Shown: one piece after another, positions 56,501 to 59,648 of the stretch
Layout: each line of letters starts with the position of its first letter
Position numbering within the stretch: position 1 is the stretch's first letter
Origin: Hofstenia miamia
Taxonomy: Eukaryota > Xenacoelomorpha > Acoela
Reading direction: 5' to 3'
NCBI GenBank assembly: GCA_004352715.1
Contig: SCFE01000074.1
Location: 286,041 to 350,040 of the forward strand
DNA: 64,000 bases
The notes under the pieces: model-generated
Database searches by the model: none
What the model saw: only the letters and a program-made list of their open reading frames with translations
What the model was told of the DNA's origin: nothing
Program-made: the position numbers and the translations under genes

Positions 56501-59138
56501 TTTTACAAAATTTAGTAAATGACGTTGATTTATGCGAATTTTGATAGATTTAGGTAGGCTTAGGGTTTTAGTTCAAATCGCGACCCTAATAATCAGTTTT
56601 GTACATTGTATGCAGCAAACTATTTCAGGTTTTTACTGTGAAAATTTGACAAATAGTGATTAAATCGTATTAGAGCGAAAAAAATGATGGATTATTTATC
56701 AATTGATTTTCAGTAAATGTTTTTTGCTCTCAATCCTCTTCCAGAATTCACAAGTTCTGTAGTTGCACACAAAAAGCCAATAATTATAAAATTCCAAGTA
56801 ATGTACCTTCAACTTGACTGGTTGTAAAATTCATTTTTGTATATTAACGAATAGTAATTATTTTCTGATATCACCTATTCAATTCTGCTGCATAAATACT
56901 AAATGAAAAATTTGGTTTGAGTTTTAATTGTTTAAAAATCACAAAAAATTTTAATTCATTGCCGCCTTTTGGTAAATTCATACCGTTAATTATTTTGAAC
57001 TAAAGGCATATATTCTTTGTGATTTTGAAGTTTGTGCATAAAACTAAAGGTTTTCAATTTTTAGAATTTCTCTAATTTAATGAGCAATAAGCCAAATTAA
57101 TTACAACAATGAGCCAATATAAGTATTTATGCAGTTCTAGTTAATTTTAATATTACAATTTAATGGCTTTTCAGTATCAATCTTTATGTATGTACATGTT
57201 TGCATGAATCTTATTGATGTACACTCAGTGTTTAGAATGAATTGGAAGAAAAAATTAAAGTTTTGCGAGTAACAACAATGAAGGATCTCAAAAAGCATGC
57301 TCAAAATCGCTATGATAATGAGATTGATATTCAGGAGACTTCTCGACGACTTTTGTCTGTTATTGATGCTAACAATCGATTAATTGCATCCAATGAAGAT
57401 TCAAATGCTTATATTGATGAACTAAATGCGGATATTATAAATACTGGTGAAGAAATCACAAATCTAAGAAATGGCGAATATAATTTTAGAGGTTTGTATA
57501 GAAACTAATTATTTGTGTTTAATATGCATAATAGCCTTTGTTTTGGAGAAACGATTGTTTAGAGGTATTAGAGCAAGGGTGGATAGAAAATCTCGAAGAA
57601 ACCAAATCAGCAGAAGTCAATGATGTTAATTTGCTGCATGATGTCGAAAAGGTCGAATTAGTTGTCACAGATCGGGTTCAGCAGATTGGATGTCTCACTG
57701 ATTCTCTTTATGATGAACTCGTTCAAATGACGAAGTTTCTCAATGCAGTGTCCGCTCTCAGAAGTATGTTTTGAATAATTACATAGGCAGTTCATGCTGT
57801 TAGTAAACCTACACATTAATATATTTAGGACACTCCTAAAAGATAACAAATTTAAGATGTTAAAGAATCTTTGCAGTTTTAGATATTATAGTCCTATTTT
57901 TGTGGTGTTCCAGGAAACCTTTAGTGACTTTTTATCAGGGCAACCCAATGAAGTTAATAAAGTTAATAAAGTCAATAAATTGTTAATTTTGAGTAATATA
58001 GGTAATATTTGCCTTAAAGTATTATAACAGGTAGTTGTGGTTGATGAACTTGCTGAAAAAATTACATATTACTTTATTTATATTACATACAGTATATTTA
58101 TATTTTCTTTTAGTTTAATTGATTGTTGAATATATTTTACCGCATTTATAATACTGAGGGAGAGCACTTGAGCAGTCGAAACCTGTCCCCATAGACTGAA
58201 GCCTTTCTATGTTACAGTGTCAATTTAACAGATGTGTTTGTTTGTAGTGGTTGCTATATTCCCTAAGTTTGCATATGCATTTTAGTTATCGACAATTTCG
58301 AAAAAGTATTGCAAATAAACAAATCCTTTACAAATATAACACAGCAAACCAATCACCCCCTCCCTCCAACGATATCCATAATTATTTCATATGATAATTT
58401 GTATGTTATGTGATCCAAATCATTCAAGGTTGATGATGATTTGCATACCAACTCTTTTGCGTGTTCCAAAGAAAATTCACAATTTGTTAATCTGCTGGCC
58501 CTTCGAAAAAGTTTCATCAACGCCTAATCCAGCGTTTATGACAATGACAGTTTAAATAATTTATGGCTGGTGAGTATTAATGGCCCTATCTTGGCATGCT
58601 ATATAGCATATGATAGGGCAACAGGTTTTGTCTCAAGTCAGAAACTTGTATCTTTAATATTGAAGTGACCGCATTCTGAAAACTTCAAAAATTTACAATT
58701 TTCTTTAAAAACTAGTCATTTTAGAAGGCCATACTTTAGTCAGTTTTTTTGTAATCATTAAATCATTTATACCAATCGATTGCTCATCGGTCGAACTCTA
58801 CTACAGTATCAATACTCACAGCACCTTTGAAAAGTTTTAGGTTTGTTCGTAAATGAAATTTGAAAAATGTTAATATTACATGAAGCCCTAAGAAACGTTT
58901 TAATTATGGACCGTAAAATTAGTTTTGTTTAGTTCCTATTGAAGCTGAAAATAGTGCGAAGTTTTCAAATATTTCTGAGACAAACGCAGTGCAATCACTT
59001 GGAGTGATTAACATTGAAGATTTGAACTCACCTATCACTATTCCTGAACATAACTCAGGAGAGAACTCAGAAAACACTTTACTTCCTGTTTTATTGGAAG
59101 AACCAGAATCAGAACGATCTCAAATTGCAATCACCTAA
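12945..59138 (+). CDS. 20-exon gene for an 806-aa coiled-coil protein (CCDC175-like, tentative)
   Basis: Gene-level entry. Twenty exons sum to 2421 nt, 806 codons plus stop; every intron is GT-AG and all 19 junction phases agree. The protein begins MPTNKDKDLEEE and is almost entirely charged heptad-like helix rich in K, E, L and Q, for example SIEAAEKSCQDLKAKENIL in exon 9. Only the last exon is unlike this: about 68 residues, acidic and serine-rich, ending ERSQIAIT. There is no signal peptide, membrane segment or enzyme motif. Exon 3 carries the most conserved-looking part (ETINASSMRYQLHYLPIQM, then AARLANEESL), which recalls the N-terminal part of vertebrate CCDC175; length (human about 790 aa) also fits. 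That identity is from memory and tentative; another long coiled-coil family is possible. An ATTAAA at 59255-59260 is a likely poly(A) signal. The introns carry hAT, Gypsy and LINE insertions. Confidence 0.85.
13376..13424. repeat. (TA)n array in intron 1
   Basis: About 24 TA dinucleotides, next to the hAT relic that follows. Confidence 0.95.
13440..13990 (-). pseudogene. Decayed hAT transposase C-terminal fragment
   Basis: The minus strand reads GPVISSEDEHSFSVLRRFQP followed by LLRRQTG, matching the hAT dimerisation core (normally P-x-SS-x-x-x-ERSFS-x-LRR). The conserved E-R is E-H here. A frame change then continues LDDLDINELAQVLSRLSDIK to a stop near 13440. An upstream segment in another frame (AYDINVPILPRKTIFAF) fits the linker of ZMYM1-like hAT proteins. 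At least two frame changes make it dead. Confidence 0.6.
14404..17374 (+). mobile_element. Complete hAT transposon (2971 bp) with 8-bp target duplications
   Basis: The left end CAGGGCCCTGTTAA is matched by the inverted right end CAGAGCCCTGTTAA; subterminal GGGCAC and GGGCCTCC blocks are also mirrored. Both ends are flanked by the identical octamer TCTGCATA (14396-14403 and 17375-17382), the 8-bp duplication expected of hAT. It carries one long open transposase frame in the same orientation as the host gene, in intron 1. Perfect duplications and an open ORF indicate recent insertion. Confidence 0.95.
14865..17246 (+). CDS. hAT transposase, ZMYM1-like with TTF-type finger and DUF4371
   Basis: 793 residues from ATG 14865. 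Domains in order: a basic serine-rich start (MASKNASGSQKRKASR); a TTF-type zinc finger with CYPCFLF, a GFDDWKHA block and HEVSSSHRDA (about residues 155-195); a DUF4371-type N-terminal catalytic part; first catalytic Asp in VDSTSD (D332); second in GQSYDNASNM (D397); then CAGHSLNL and DTRWSAR. The hAT dimerisation region near the C-terminus contains the catalytic Glu in QGERSFSTLDYVKNKRRSS (E735). All three acidic residues and the finger are present and there are no stops, so it could be active. It cuts and pastes its own element in the nucleus. The frame is open 27 nt upstream but only through non-ATG codons. Confidence 0.93.
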   Translation: MASKNASGSQKRKASRIKQQRLDDVLQKTTRVDNFFTISATTEAAESETIHTITDNQALAPSTCESSSENLRAIIQSNIAIDTDPAFWKRSDSLKRFLLDDKPPSQNLGDFTASSRLYKDGLRTVIRKCNSNLFIRQFSNGETSERSYLIYSRSNGKVYCYPCFLFTTETQSDFCTGFDDWKHAMQRIKNHEVSSSHRDAIISIARWQNEKERVDSSLVRQEIEQRKYWTSVLERIVATIKFLSSRGMPFAGENQILGSTQNGNFIGILELISQFDAFLADHLVRYGNKGRGTTSYISNTIYDELILQMGEKVLSTIVAEVKQAKYYSISVDSTSDLTHMDQLTFIIRYVLKAKIHERFLKFIAIKQHTAEELANVVINTLDEFDIPLADCRGQSYDNASNMAGRYTGLQERIKKRNFLAEYVPCAGHSLNLVGKFAVDCCVEAASFFGLLQSFYVLCTSSTHRWERIVSSLQQTPKSLSDTRWSARADASHVFRENYTSIRKCLEEITDDSDEKPEFRREAQNISSKLHRLETALMTVIWDTVLSRFHASSKQLQSDTCTLATCTEIYASLEAWLEELRSCYDKFEAEAQLLVPGVDYKSGRVSRNNIADVAPRDKFRIQTFIYIIDKLMVEMKKRKKSYCEINKRFGFLTTFKALCSEEILTATDYLKNIYKNDFSSDFGEEFLHYTKITTCSTDPLKALKDIEDRNLGDVFPNTRIALRLYLTLMVTNCQGERSFSTLDYVKNKRRSSILQGKLSNLALLAIENDITMSLSFEDIIKKIALQKARKEKFT
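17385..17490 (+). repeat. Dispersed repeat, copy A (host sequence of the hAT insertion)
   Basis: Similar, with many substitutions, to about 27505-27602: both share CAAAATATTAAGTAGTAAAA, then AGTATCTRCTAT, then AATACATAAAAT and CATATTGAC. The hAT right end lies only a few bases away, so the transposon probably landed inside this older repeat. Confidence 0.65.
17491..18800. other. Intron 1 sequence, nothing recognised
   Basis: AT-rich with no supportable gene; a C-rich run near 18450 is not part of a recognisable feature. Confidence 0.5.
18801..18990 (-). pseudogene. hAT (ZBED-type) transposase C-terminal relic
   Basis: The minus-strand frame ends ISDAGLTVSDRRFRLSGDIF, then GSIEFFNS and a stop. 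This is the end of hAT/ZBED transposases (S-x-AGLxVSxRRxRLSGxN). Upstream, LIAIVARRLCSSQASTVQSE matches the region before it, with the normal SERxFS changed to SEKDIS. No complete element surrounds it and the rest of the frame is lost. Confidence 0.7.
19444..19622 (+). repeat. Dispersed repeat with a 57-bp tandem duplication
   Basis: Units at 19508-19564 and 19565-19620 are nearly identical (ATAAAAATACAGTCCTCAAA, then TTTAGAGGCCCCTTGATAG). The block including the upstream GTTATATTACTGTGTGG recurs in a diverged form at about 21350-21475. Confidence 0.8.
19623..20448. other. End of intron 1, nothing recognised
   Basis: AT-rich; no supportable feature before exon 2. Confidence 0.5.
20449..20534 (+). 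CDS. Coiled-coil gene exon 2
   Basis: 86 nt between ATAATTAG and GTAAGT; phase 1 in, phase 0 out. Encodes KKLKIENPQFTDKDQLLVQE and a short helix ending IVKDL. The 7.4-kb intron before it contains the hAT elements. Confidence 0.85.
20986..21150 (+). CDS. Coiled-coil gene exon 3
   Basis: 165 nt, exactly 55 codons, acceptor ATTTTAG, donor GTATTC, phase 0 on both sides. Contains YEEYVKVKEALETETINASS and the LPIQM turn, the part most likely to be informative in a homology search. Confidence 0.85.
21191..21273 (+). CDS. Coiled-coil gene exon 4
   Basis: 83 nt after a 40-nt intron (21151-21190); acceptor TTTTCTAG, donor GTAAGT, leaves in phase 2. Encodes NHLEGIDNNIDHMKTKLVSV and following residues. 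Confidence 0.85.
21350..21475 (+). repeat. Diverged second copy of the 19444 repeat
   Basis: Has GGTTATATTACGGTGTGG, TTGTTGAGAAATTACATTTGG, then a single copy of the ATAAAAATACAGTGCTACAA unit. Same orientation; lies in intron 4 of the coiled-coil gene. Confidence 0.7.
21699..21776 (+). CDS. Coiled-coil gene exon 5
   Basis: 78 nt; acceptor ATTTTTAG, phase 2 in, phase 2 out at AA|GTAAGG. Encodes PEREKNKSLYNDFVGKLNRV plus MSDKA. Confidence 0.85.
21818..21872 (+). CDS. Coiled-coil gene exon 6
   Basis: 55 nt, the smallest exon, after a 41-nt intron (21777-21817). Encodes QQIMLNETRDNLREAKQT; donor GTAAGT in phase 0. Confidence 0.85.
22526..22624 (+). CDS. Coiled-coil gene exon 7
   Basis: 99 nt, 33 codons, acceptor TTTTTAG, donor GTAAGA, phase 0 on both sides. 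Encodes IADLEENLVLLQQDMVEERK and a lysine-rich end. Confidence 0.85.
22625..23477. other. Intron 7, first part, nothing recognised
   Basis: AT-rich sequence up to the (TA)n array at 23478-23501. Confidence 0.5.
23478..23501. repeat. (TA)n array at the edge of a LINE fragment
   Basis: Twelve TA units directly before the truncated reverse transcriptase at 23502. Confidence 0.9.
23502..24314 (+). pseudogene. 5'-truncated CR1/Jockey-type LINE, RT C-terminus with (TAG)n tail
   Basis: The open frame starts FNTSKSKIICFGKTK and continues DLGLNISSDLKWNQHYTKVL, FYLRRNIPYITPKFIR, ITYGSQCWWPSRHQFEKLER. These are the thumb and post-RT motifs of non-LTR reverse transcriptases (LGLxISSDLKW; ITYG; LERxQRxxLHW). 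One N lies in the frame at 23857. The frame ends at TAA (24198-24200); the 3' UTR has a small hairpin GCGCTTTATAAAGCG (about 24268-24282) and ends in (TAG)n at 24296-24314, the short-repeat tail expected of CR1/L2 elements. The catalytic palm is missing. Confidence 0.85.
24315..25369. other. Intron 7 middle part, nothing recognised
   Basis: AT-rich without supportable genes. Confidence 0.5.
25370..25665 (+). repeat. Diverged dispersed repeat, copy 1
   Basis: Shares with 44530-44830, in the same order and orientation, TTTGTCAAAA or TTTTGACAAAA, ATTCTGAAATCTGTG, TACTGAAATRYTTAGTCC and GATTSGTTCCG-like blocks. The copies are old, with many indels. Confidence 0.5.
25666..27504. other. Intron 7 late part, nothing certain
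   Basis: AT-rich; a short region around 27290-27390 repeats CCTGACCT-like words without a clear unit. Confidence 0.45.
27505..27602 (+). repeat. Dispersed repeat, copy B
   Basis: Partner of 17385-17490 (see that entry); lies 300 bp before exon 8, in the same orientation. Confidence 0.65.
27901..28020 (+). CDS. Coiled-coil gene exon 8
   Basis: 120 nt, 40 codons, acceptor CTATTTAG, donor GTATTT, phase 0 on both sides. Encodes DETKLKTKAQEKKNEETQKE and a further helix. The Gypsy element lies in the following intron. Confidence 0.85.
28372..28397 (-). repeat. Truncated 3' LTR stub
   Basis: Reads TGTTGTATTGGTTACGCTTA on the minus strand, as at the start of the 5' LTR (31776-31757), then CTCATATTT with one mismatch, then diverges. 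About 150 bp of the LTR are missing. Confidence 0.8.
28398..28410 (-). other. Polypurine tract
   Basis: GAAAAAAGGAGGA on the minus strand directly abuts the TG of the 3' LTR stub, the expected position of a plus-strand primer. Confidence 0.75.
28723..29121 (-). pseudogene. Gypsy integrase C-terminal part
   Basis: Reads LLHSSPKYPQSNGMAERAVR, the end of the DDE core with its Glu in NGMAERA, then YSPAQLLYSRRLRS and the post-core region to VVVGKAK. The zinc-binding HHCC part and both core aspartates are absent; the frame starts abruptly at the single N at 29122. Confidence 0.85.
29123..29640 (-). pseudogene. Gypsy RNase H and RT connection
   Basis: The frame has FLGMVNYLSEFIPNYSEITT, then RNase H with TDASKSALGACLIQENKPVA and EKELLAITYACTHFHQYTYG. 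The first acidic residue (TDAS) and the Glu in KELLAI are present; the last RNase H part is lost at 29122. Upstream, HGIYHREFHPDPNKVQVIER lies in the same strand after a frame change. Confidence 0.85.
29640..30198 (-). pseudogene. Gypsy reverse transcriptase core (broken)
   Basis: Two overlapping frames: YPLSLIPRLKSKLKDLQASG to LRITFDNITLNQQ (RT fingers), then MDLSNCYWHIPLTRRSALLC, FGRYCWNRLPFGLSSA and the catalytic-box region ENVIAIHDDICIA. The aspartate pair is present as IHDD in place of the usual YxDD. One frameshift separates the frames near 29890. The 5' part is in the N gap. Confidence 0.85.
30365..31027 (-). pseudogene. Gypsy gag C-terminus and aspartic protease
   Basis: Begins after a stop codon in frame with upstream gag. 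A helix ERLLKEANIDLQKSTQFCRA is followed by two zinc knuckles: CRQCGRNHAARNC is a good CX2CX4HX4C, whereas the second, CNKCGKANHFAVKS, has Ser in place of the last Cys. The protease active site is VDSGAQCNVLP (DSG). It then enters the N gap. Confidence 0.85.
31028..31579 (-). pseudogene. Gypsy gag N-terminal part
   Basis: From ATG 31579 (MAFETLKPLPFDIDSPS) through WTKWKRSFMLFMEATEVDEK to EAKHCNFGPL and a TAA. The frame resumes directly (DSLIQNRIIF), so a single nonsense change splits gag. The 31313-31453 stretch is repeated after a 20-N gap at 31474-31614, so part of gag is present twice in the assembly. Confidence 0.8.
31596..31776 (-). repeat. 5' LTR of the Gypsy element (181 bp)
   Basis: Starts TGTTGTATTGG and ends CATTACA on the minus strand, directly before TGGTGACAGCGG, a plausible tRNA primer site. 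It contains an AATAAA (31636-31631). The right boundary rests on TG...CA ends and the match to the 3' stub. Confidence 0.7.
32108..32299 (+). CDS. Coiled-coil gene exon 9
   Basis: 192 nt, 64 codons, acceptor GATTTAG, donor GTATAG, phase 0 on both sides. Long uninterrupted coiled coil, including YELERLREDNEKLR, then QEELQTELSHAEEKGKMEKT. Confidence 0.9.
32604..32676 (+). CDS. Coiled-coil gene exon 10
   Basis: 73 nt; acceptor CATTTTAG, donor CTTG|GTAATG in phase 1. Encodes IQSRYTTTNEDNARFSTANK then ELTL. The downstream intron has an assembly gap flanked by duplicate sequence. Confidence 0.85.
32705..33005. repeat. 140-bp duplicate around a 21-N gap (32845-32865)
   Basis: 32705-32844 and 32866-33005 appear identical and abut the gap on both sides. 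This looks like two overlapping contig ends that were not merged, in intron 10. Confidence 0.9.
33631..33694 (+). CDS. Coiled-coil gene exon 11
   Basis: 64 nt; acceptor TACTTTAG, phase 1 in, phase 2 out at GA|GTAATT. Encodes VETTESESSEKREELKALVD. The next intron is 15.7 kb and contains the 1-kb gap, so an extra exon hidden there cannot be excluded, although the phases already match exon 12. Confidence 0.8.
34615..34997 (+). pseudogene. LINE endonuclease (EEP) fragment running into the gap
   Basis: The frame reads LLLNVSYNPCKRFRKAFIDL, then the endonuclease signature MMLGDYNLKYLN (normally GDFN), then LLEYFITNI resembling the LIDYIFT region. It is part of a non-LTR element's apurinic-type endonuclease and stops at the N gap. 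The next part (RT) may be in the gap. Confidence 0.65.
34998..35998. other. 1001-N assembly gap
   Basis: Unknown sequence within intron 11 of the coiled-coil gene. It is followed directly by TA repeats (35999-36012). Confidence 1.
36013..37853. other. Intron 11 sequence, nothing certain
   Basis: AT-rich. The only coding-looking piece is an open stretch at 37098-37223 between plausible splice sites, which does not fit the gene's phase (see findings). Confidence 0.5.
37854..38260. mobile_element. 407-bp palindromic-ended MITE
   Basis: 33-bp inverted arms at 37854-37886 and 38228-38260 (GCAACTACATAAAAA, A(C/T)ATGAAAA, GTGTGGTT) with few mismatches, flanked by TA (37852-37853 and 38261-38262). 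The 69-codon minus-strand ORF inside has no recognisable domain. TA duplication suggests a Tc1/mariner-type non-autonomous element. Confidence 0.65.
38263..40034. other. Intron 11, nothing recognised
   Basis: AT-rich sequence without supportable features. Confidence 0.5.
40035..40372. repeat. Near-identical 168/169-bp copies joined at one N (40203)
   Basis: 40035-40202 and 40204-40372 differ by one substitution and one A insertion. Joined at a single N, they look like two haplotypes placed in tandem. Confidence 0.9.
40373..44026. other. Intron 11, nothing certain
   Basis: AT-rich. Open frames at 42229-41957 (minus) and 42888-43073 (plus) show no family motif; I do not call them. Confidence 0.5.
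44030..44211 (-). other. Open coding-like stretch of unknown identity
   Basis: The minus strand reads an ATG-less open frame: VSGTTAAADHFQRRDVAESL, then CKVAAITNTLSSFKVFGHPV, then a stop after about 60 codons. Base composition is richer in GC than around it. It could be a decayed exon or transposon piece; no family recognised. Confidence 0.25.
44530..44830 (+). repeat. Diverged dispersed repeat, copy 2
   Basis: Partner of 25370-25665; the same ordered word matches, same orientation, both in introns of the coiled-coil gene. Confidence 0.5.
44831..48162. other. Intron 11 late part, nothing certain
   Basis: AT-rich with short (TA)n arrays near 46735 and 47688. A 72-codon ATG-started ORF (46435-46653) has no motif. 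A block near 46160-46200 (GGACACTAAGCTGATTAAGG) resembles one near 50284-50312. Confidence 0.45.
48163..48237. repeat. Long (TA)n array
   Basis: About 75 bp of TA dinucleotides with a single phase break (TATTATA) and one GTG interruption. Confidence 0.95.
48310..48940 (+). pseudogene. LINE RT C-terminal fragment with (TA)n tail
   Basis: The frame at 48333-48818 reads QQSERINRTFNWCIRSFYNI, then SPKYHIMFASLTLFFKHVTN, SRTRACIVSIANKSDAWNNS and SLLWNNLSCTIRYAESLRKF. This is the region after the RT thumb of CR1/L2 or Jockey elements (RxxNWCIR; LWNxLP). In another frame just upstream, YSFVLCHFTYGM is the preceding motif, so at least one frameshift exists. After the stop, AATAAA (48898-48903) precedes a (TA)n array (48918-48940) that may be its 3' tail. 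Confidence 0.75.
49270..49291. repeat. (TA)n array before exon 12
   Basis: About 11 TA units, roughly 110 bp upstream of the exon 12 acceptor. Confidence 0.9.
49401..49511 (+). CDS. Coiled-coil gene exon 12
   Basis: 111 nt; acceptor CTGTTTAG chosen because it alone fits phase 2 from exon 11. The frame is open further upstream to 49338, but starting there would break the phase. Encodes LKEHEIELSNLTEAIGKIHK and onward; donor GA|GTAAGC. Confidence 0.8.
49512..50869. other. Intron 12, nothing certain
   Basis: AT-rich; holds the GGACACTAGGCAGTTTAAGG block near 50284 that resembles 46160-46200. Confidence 0.5.
50870..50941 (+). CDS. Coiled-coil gene exon 13
   Basis: 72 nt; acceptor ACATTTAG, phase 2 in, phase 2 out at AG|GTAAGT. 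Encodes AQVQILNKEIVDLKEKMEDQ and KSQ. Confidence 0.85.
51042..51177 (+). CDS. Coiled-coil gene exon 14
   Basis: 136 nt after a 100-nt intron; acceptor TAATTTAG, donor GTGAAT, phase 0 out. Encodes LEFQGQLDAIHQQLEIIKSN and a lysine-rich end. Confidence 0.85.
51178..52019. other. Intron 14, nothing recognised
   Basis: No repeat or exon that I can support; minus-strand ORFs here lack motifs. Confidence 0.5.
52020..52151 (+). CDS. Coiled-coil gene exon 15
   Basis: 132 nt, 44 codons, acceptor ATATTTAG, donor GTTAGT, phase 0 on both sides. Encodes GQDLQKSLKEAELKIRSNQE followed by basic coiled coil. Confidence 0.85.
52511..52544. repeat. (TA)n array
   Basis: About 17 TA units followed directly by GGGGGAG. 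Confidence 0.9.
52888..53500 (-). repeat. Two abutting LINE/SINE 3' ends with (TTA)n tails
   Basis: On the minus strand, 53500-53271 ends GTTTGTAGATCTTGTATAC, then GCAATAAATTTGCTCTGA and (TTA)n (53270-53258, the 119-N gap, then 53138-53098). A related end at 53097-52888 has AGCAATAAATTTGCTTTGA then a short TTA run. The same AATAAATTTGCTYTGA plus TTA tail marks one retroposon family. Confidence 0.65.
53139..53257. other. 119-N gap inside a (TAA)n array
   Basis: Both flanks are TAA repeats, so the gap is probably unresolved microsatellite. Confidence 1.
53505..54135 (-). pseudogene. L2-type LINE RT C-terminus with (TTA)n tail
   Basis: The minus strand reads FGIPATLLHKLLLLQNSAVR, then GPREHITLILQALHWPPVQN, then in shifted frames LRLTVPLVSSSNSSRALSIS and PKVWNDLPLNVKMSPTISVF. 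This is the L2/CR1 series LLxGxPxxLxxKLQxxQNxAxR; HITPxLxxLHWLPV; SxxRAFSxxxPxxWNDLP. It ends in (TTA)n (53531-53505). Several frame changes; the catalytic palm is absent. The upstream part is about 90 per cent alike to 62337-62570. Confidence 0.85.
54672..54810 (+). CDS. Coiled-coil gene exon 16
   Basis: 139 nt; acceptor TTTTTTTAG, donor ATGG|GTACAC, phase 1 out. Encodes KSIEKMTTSIEEKNGKVNHD and a helix ending KKKKQIM. The last 61 nt are repeated at 54945-55006 after a gap; that second piece lacks an acceptor and is best seen as an assembly duplicate. Confidence 0.85.
54750..55090. repeat. Duplicate around a 51-N gap (54894-54944), copying part of exon 16
   Basis: 54750-54893 is repeated at 54945-55090, differing mainly in TA-array length. 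It copies the end of exon 16 and its donor. The second copy has no acceptor. Confidence 0.9.
55443..55522 (+). CDS. Coiled-coil gene exon 17
   Basis: 80 nt; acceptor ATTTTAG, phase 1 in, phase 0 out at AAG|GTTTGC. Encodes LKNKKADLSSEYTKLKDDIE and RLEKPK. Confidence 0.85.
55804..56600. other. Possible inverted-repeat element in intron 17
   Basis: TAGGGCTGCGATCG near 55919 and, reversed, TTAGGGTCGCGATTTG near 56565-56590 could be diverged hAT-like ends. CAGTAGGGCTGTGG also occurs at 55804. I found no convincing target duplication. Confidence 0.25.
56601..57235. other. Rest of intron 17, nothing recognised
   Basis: AT-rich without supportable features. Confidence 0.5.
57236..57491 (+). CDS. 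Coiled-coil gene exon 18
   Basis: 256 nt, the longest exon; acceptor GTGTTTAG, donor AGAG|GTTTGT, phase 1 out. Encodes NELEEKIKVLRVTTMKDLKK and onward to RNGEYNFR. Confidence 0.9.
57563..57763 (+). CDS. Coiled-coil gene exon 19
   Basis: 201 nt after a 71-nt intron; acceptor TTGTTTAG, donor AGAA|GTATGT, phase 1 out. Encodes VLEQGWIENLEETKSAEVND and a last helical stretch ending FLNAVSALR. Confidence 0.9.
57764..58932. other. Intron 19, nothing recognised
   Basis: AT-rich; a short GTTAATAAA-type tandem run lies at about 57950-57980. Confidence 0.5.
58933..59138 (+). CDS. Coiled-coil gene exon 20 (stop)
   Basis: 206 nt from the acceptor TTTGTTTAG to TAA at 59136-59138. The tail is acidic and serine/asparagine-rich (PEHNSGENSENTLLPVLLEE), not coiled coil, and ends ERSQIAIT. 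Phase 1 in agrees with exon 19. Confidence 0.85.
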
Positions 59139-59254
59139 AGTTTATAGTTGTTATAAACTACTTTTATATTAGTATTAGAGTAATATATATTTGCAAGTTT
59201 TGAAGAACAATTTCGATGTAAAAATAACTGCATATGTTTTGCACGATATTTTAA

Positions 59255-59260
59255 ATTAAA
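59255..59260 (+). terminator. Likely poly(A) signal of the coiled-coil gene
   Basis: ATTAAA, 117 nt after the stop codon and in an A/T-rich context; no closer AATAAA was seen. Inference only. Confidence 0.4.
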
Positions 59261-59311
59261 TACCTAATAATCAAAAAGTAAAAAGCAGGAATGTGTGATA
59301 AACATCGCTTG

Positions 59312-59316
<5 letters not shown>

Positions 59317-59351
<35 letters not shown>
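59317..59351. repeat. (TA)n array
   Basis: About 17 TA units between the end of the coiled-coil gene and the 59649 element. Confidence 0.95.
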
Positions 59352-59354
<3 letters not shown>

Positions 59355-59648
59355 CTTGTACAATAAATTATAATCGATGTTATTTTTCTCTGATTTCTCA
59401 TCTGTTAATAAGCTATGCTACCTATATCCACCTTGAACGAATTTTGTTATGTACCATTTTCAAAGTGTGGAATATGCAAAGTTTGAAATTTGGTCGATGA
59501 ATAGTACTTCAGCAGGATTGTAGTAACAAATACAATGTGTAAATTCAGTTATATACACACCAATTTTTATGGCAACGACTATCAAATCGATAACATATGT
59601 TTTAAGATAGGTCTTCCGGATTTTAGACATGAGATTTCTATAAAGCAA

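Noticed and set aside
12945-59138. Identification of the coiled-coil gene as an SMC, myosin or kinesin tail
   Set aside because: No ATPase, motor or hinge region exists among the exons, and the gene is complete with its own ATG and stop.
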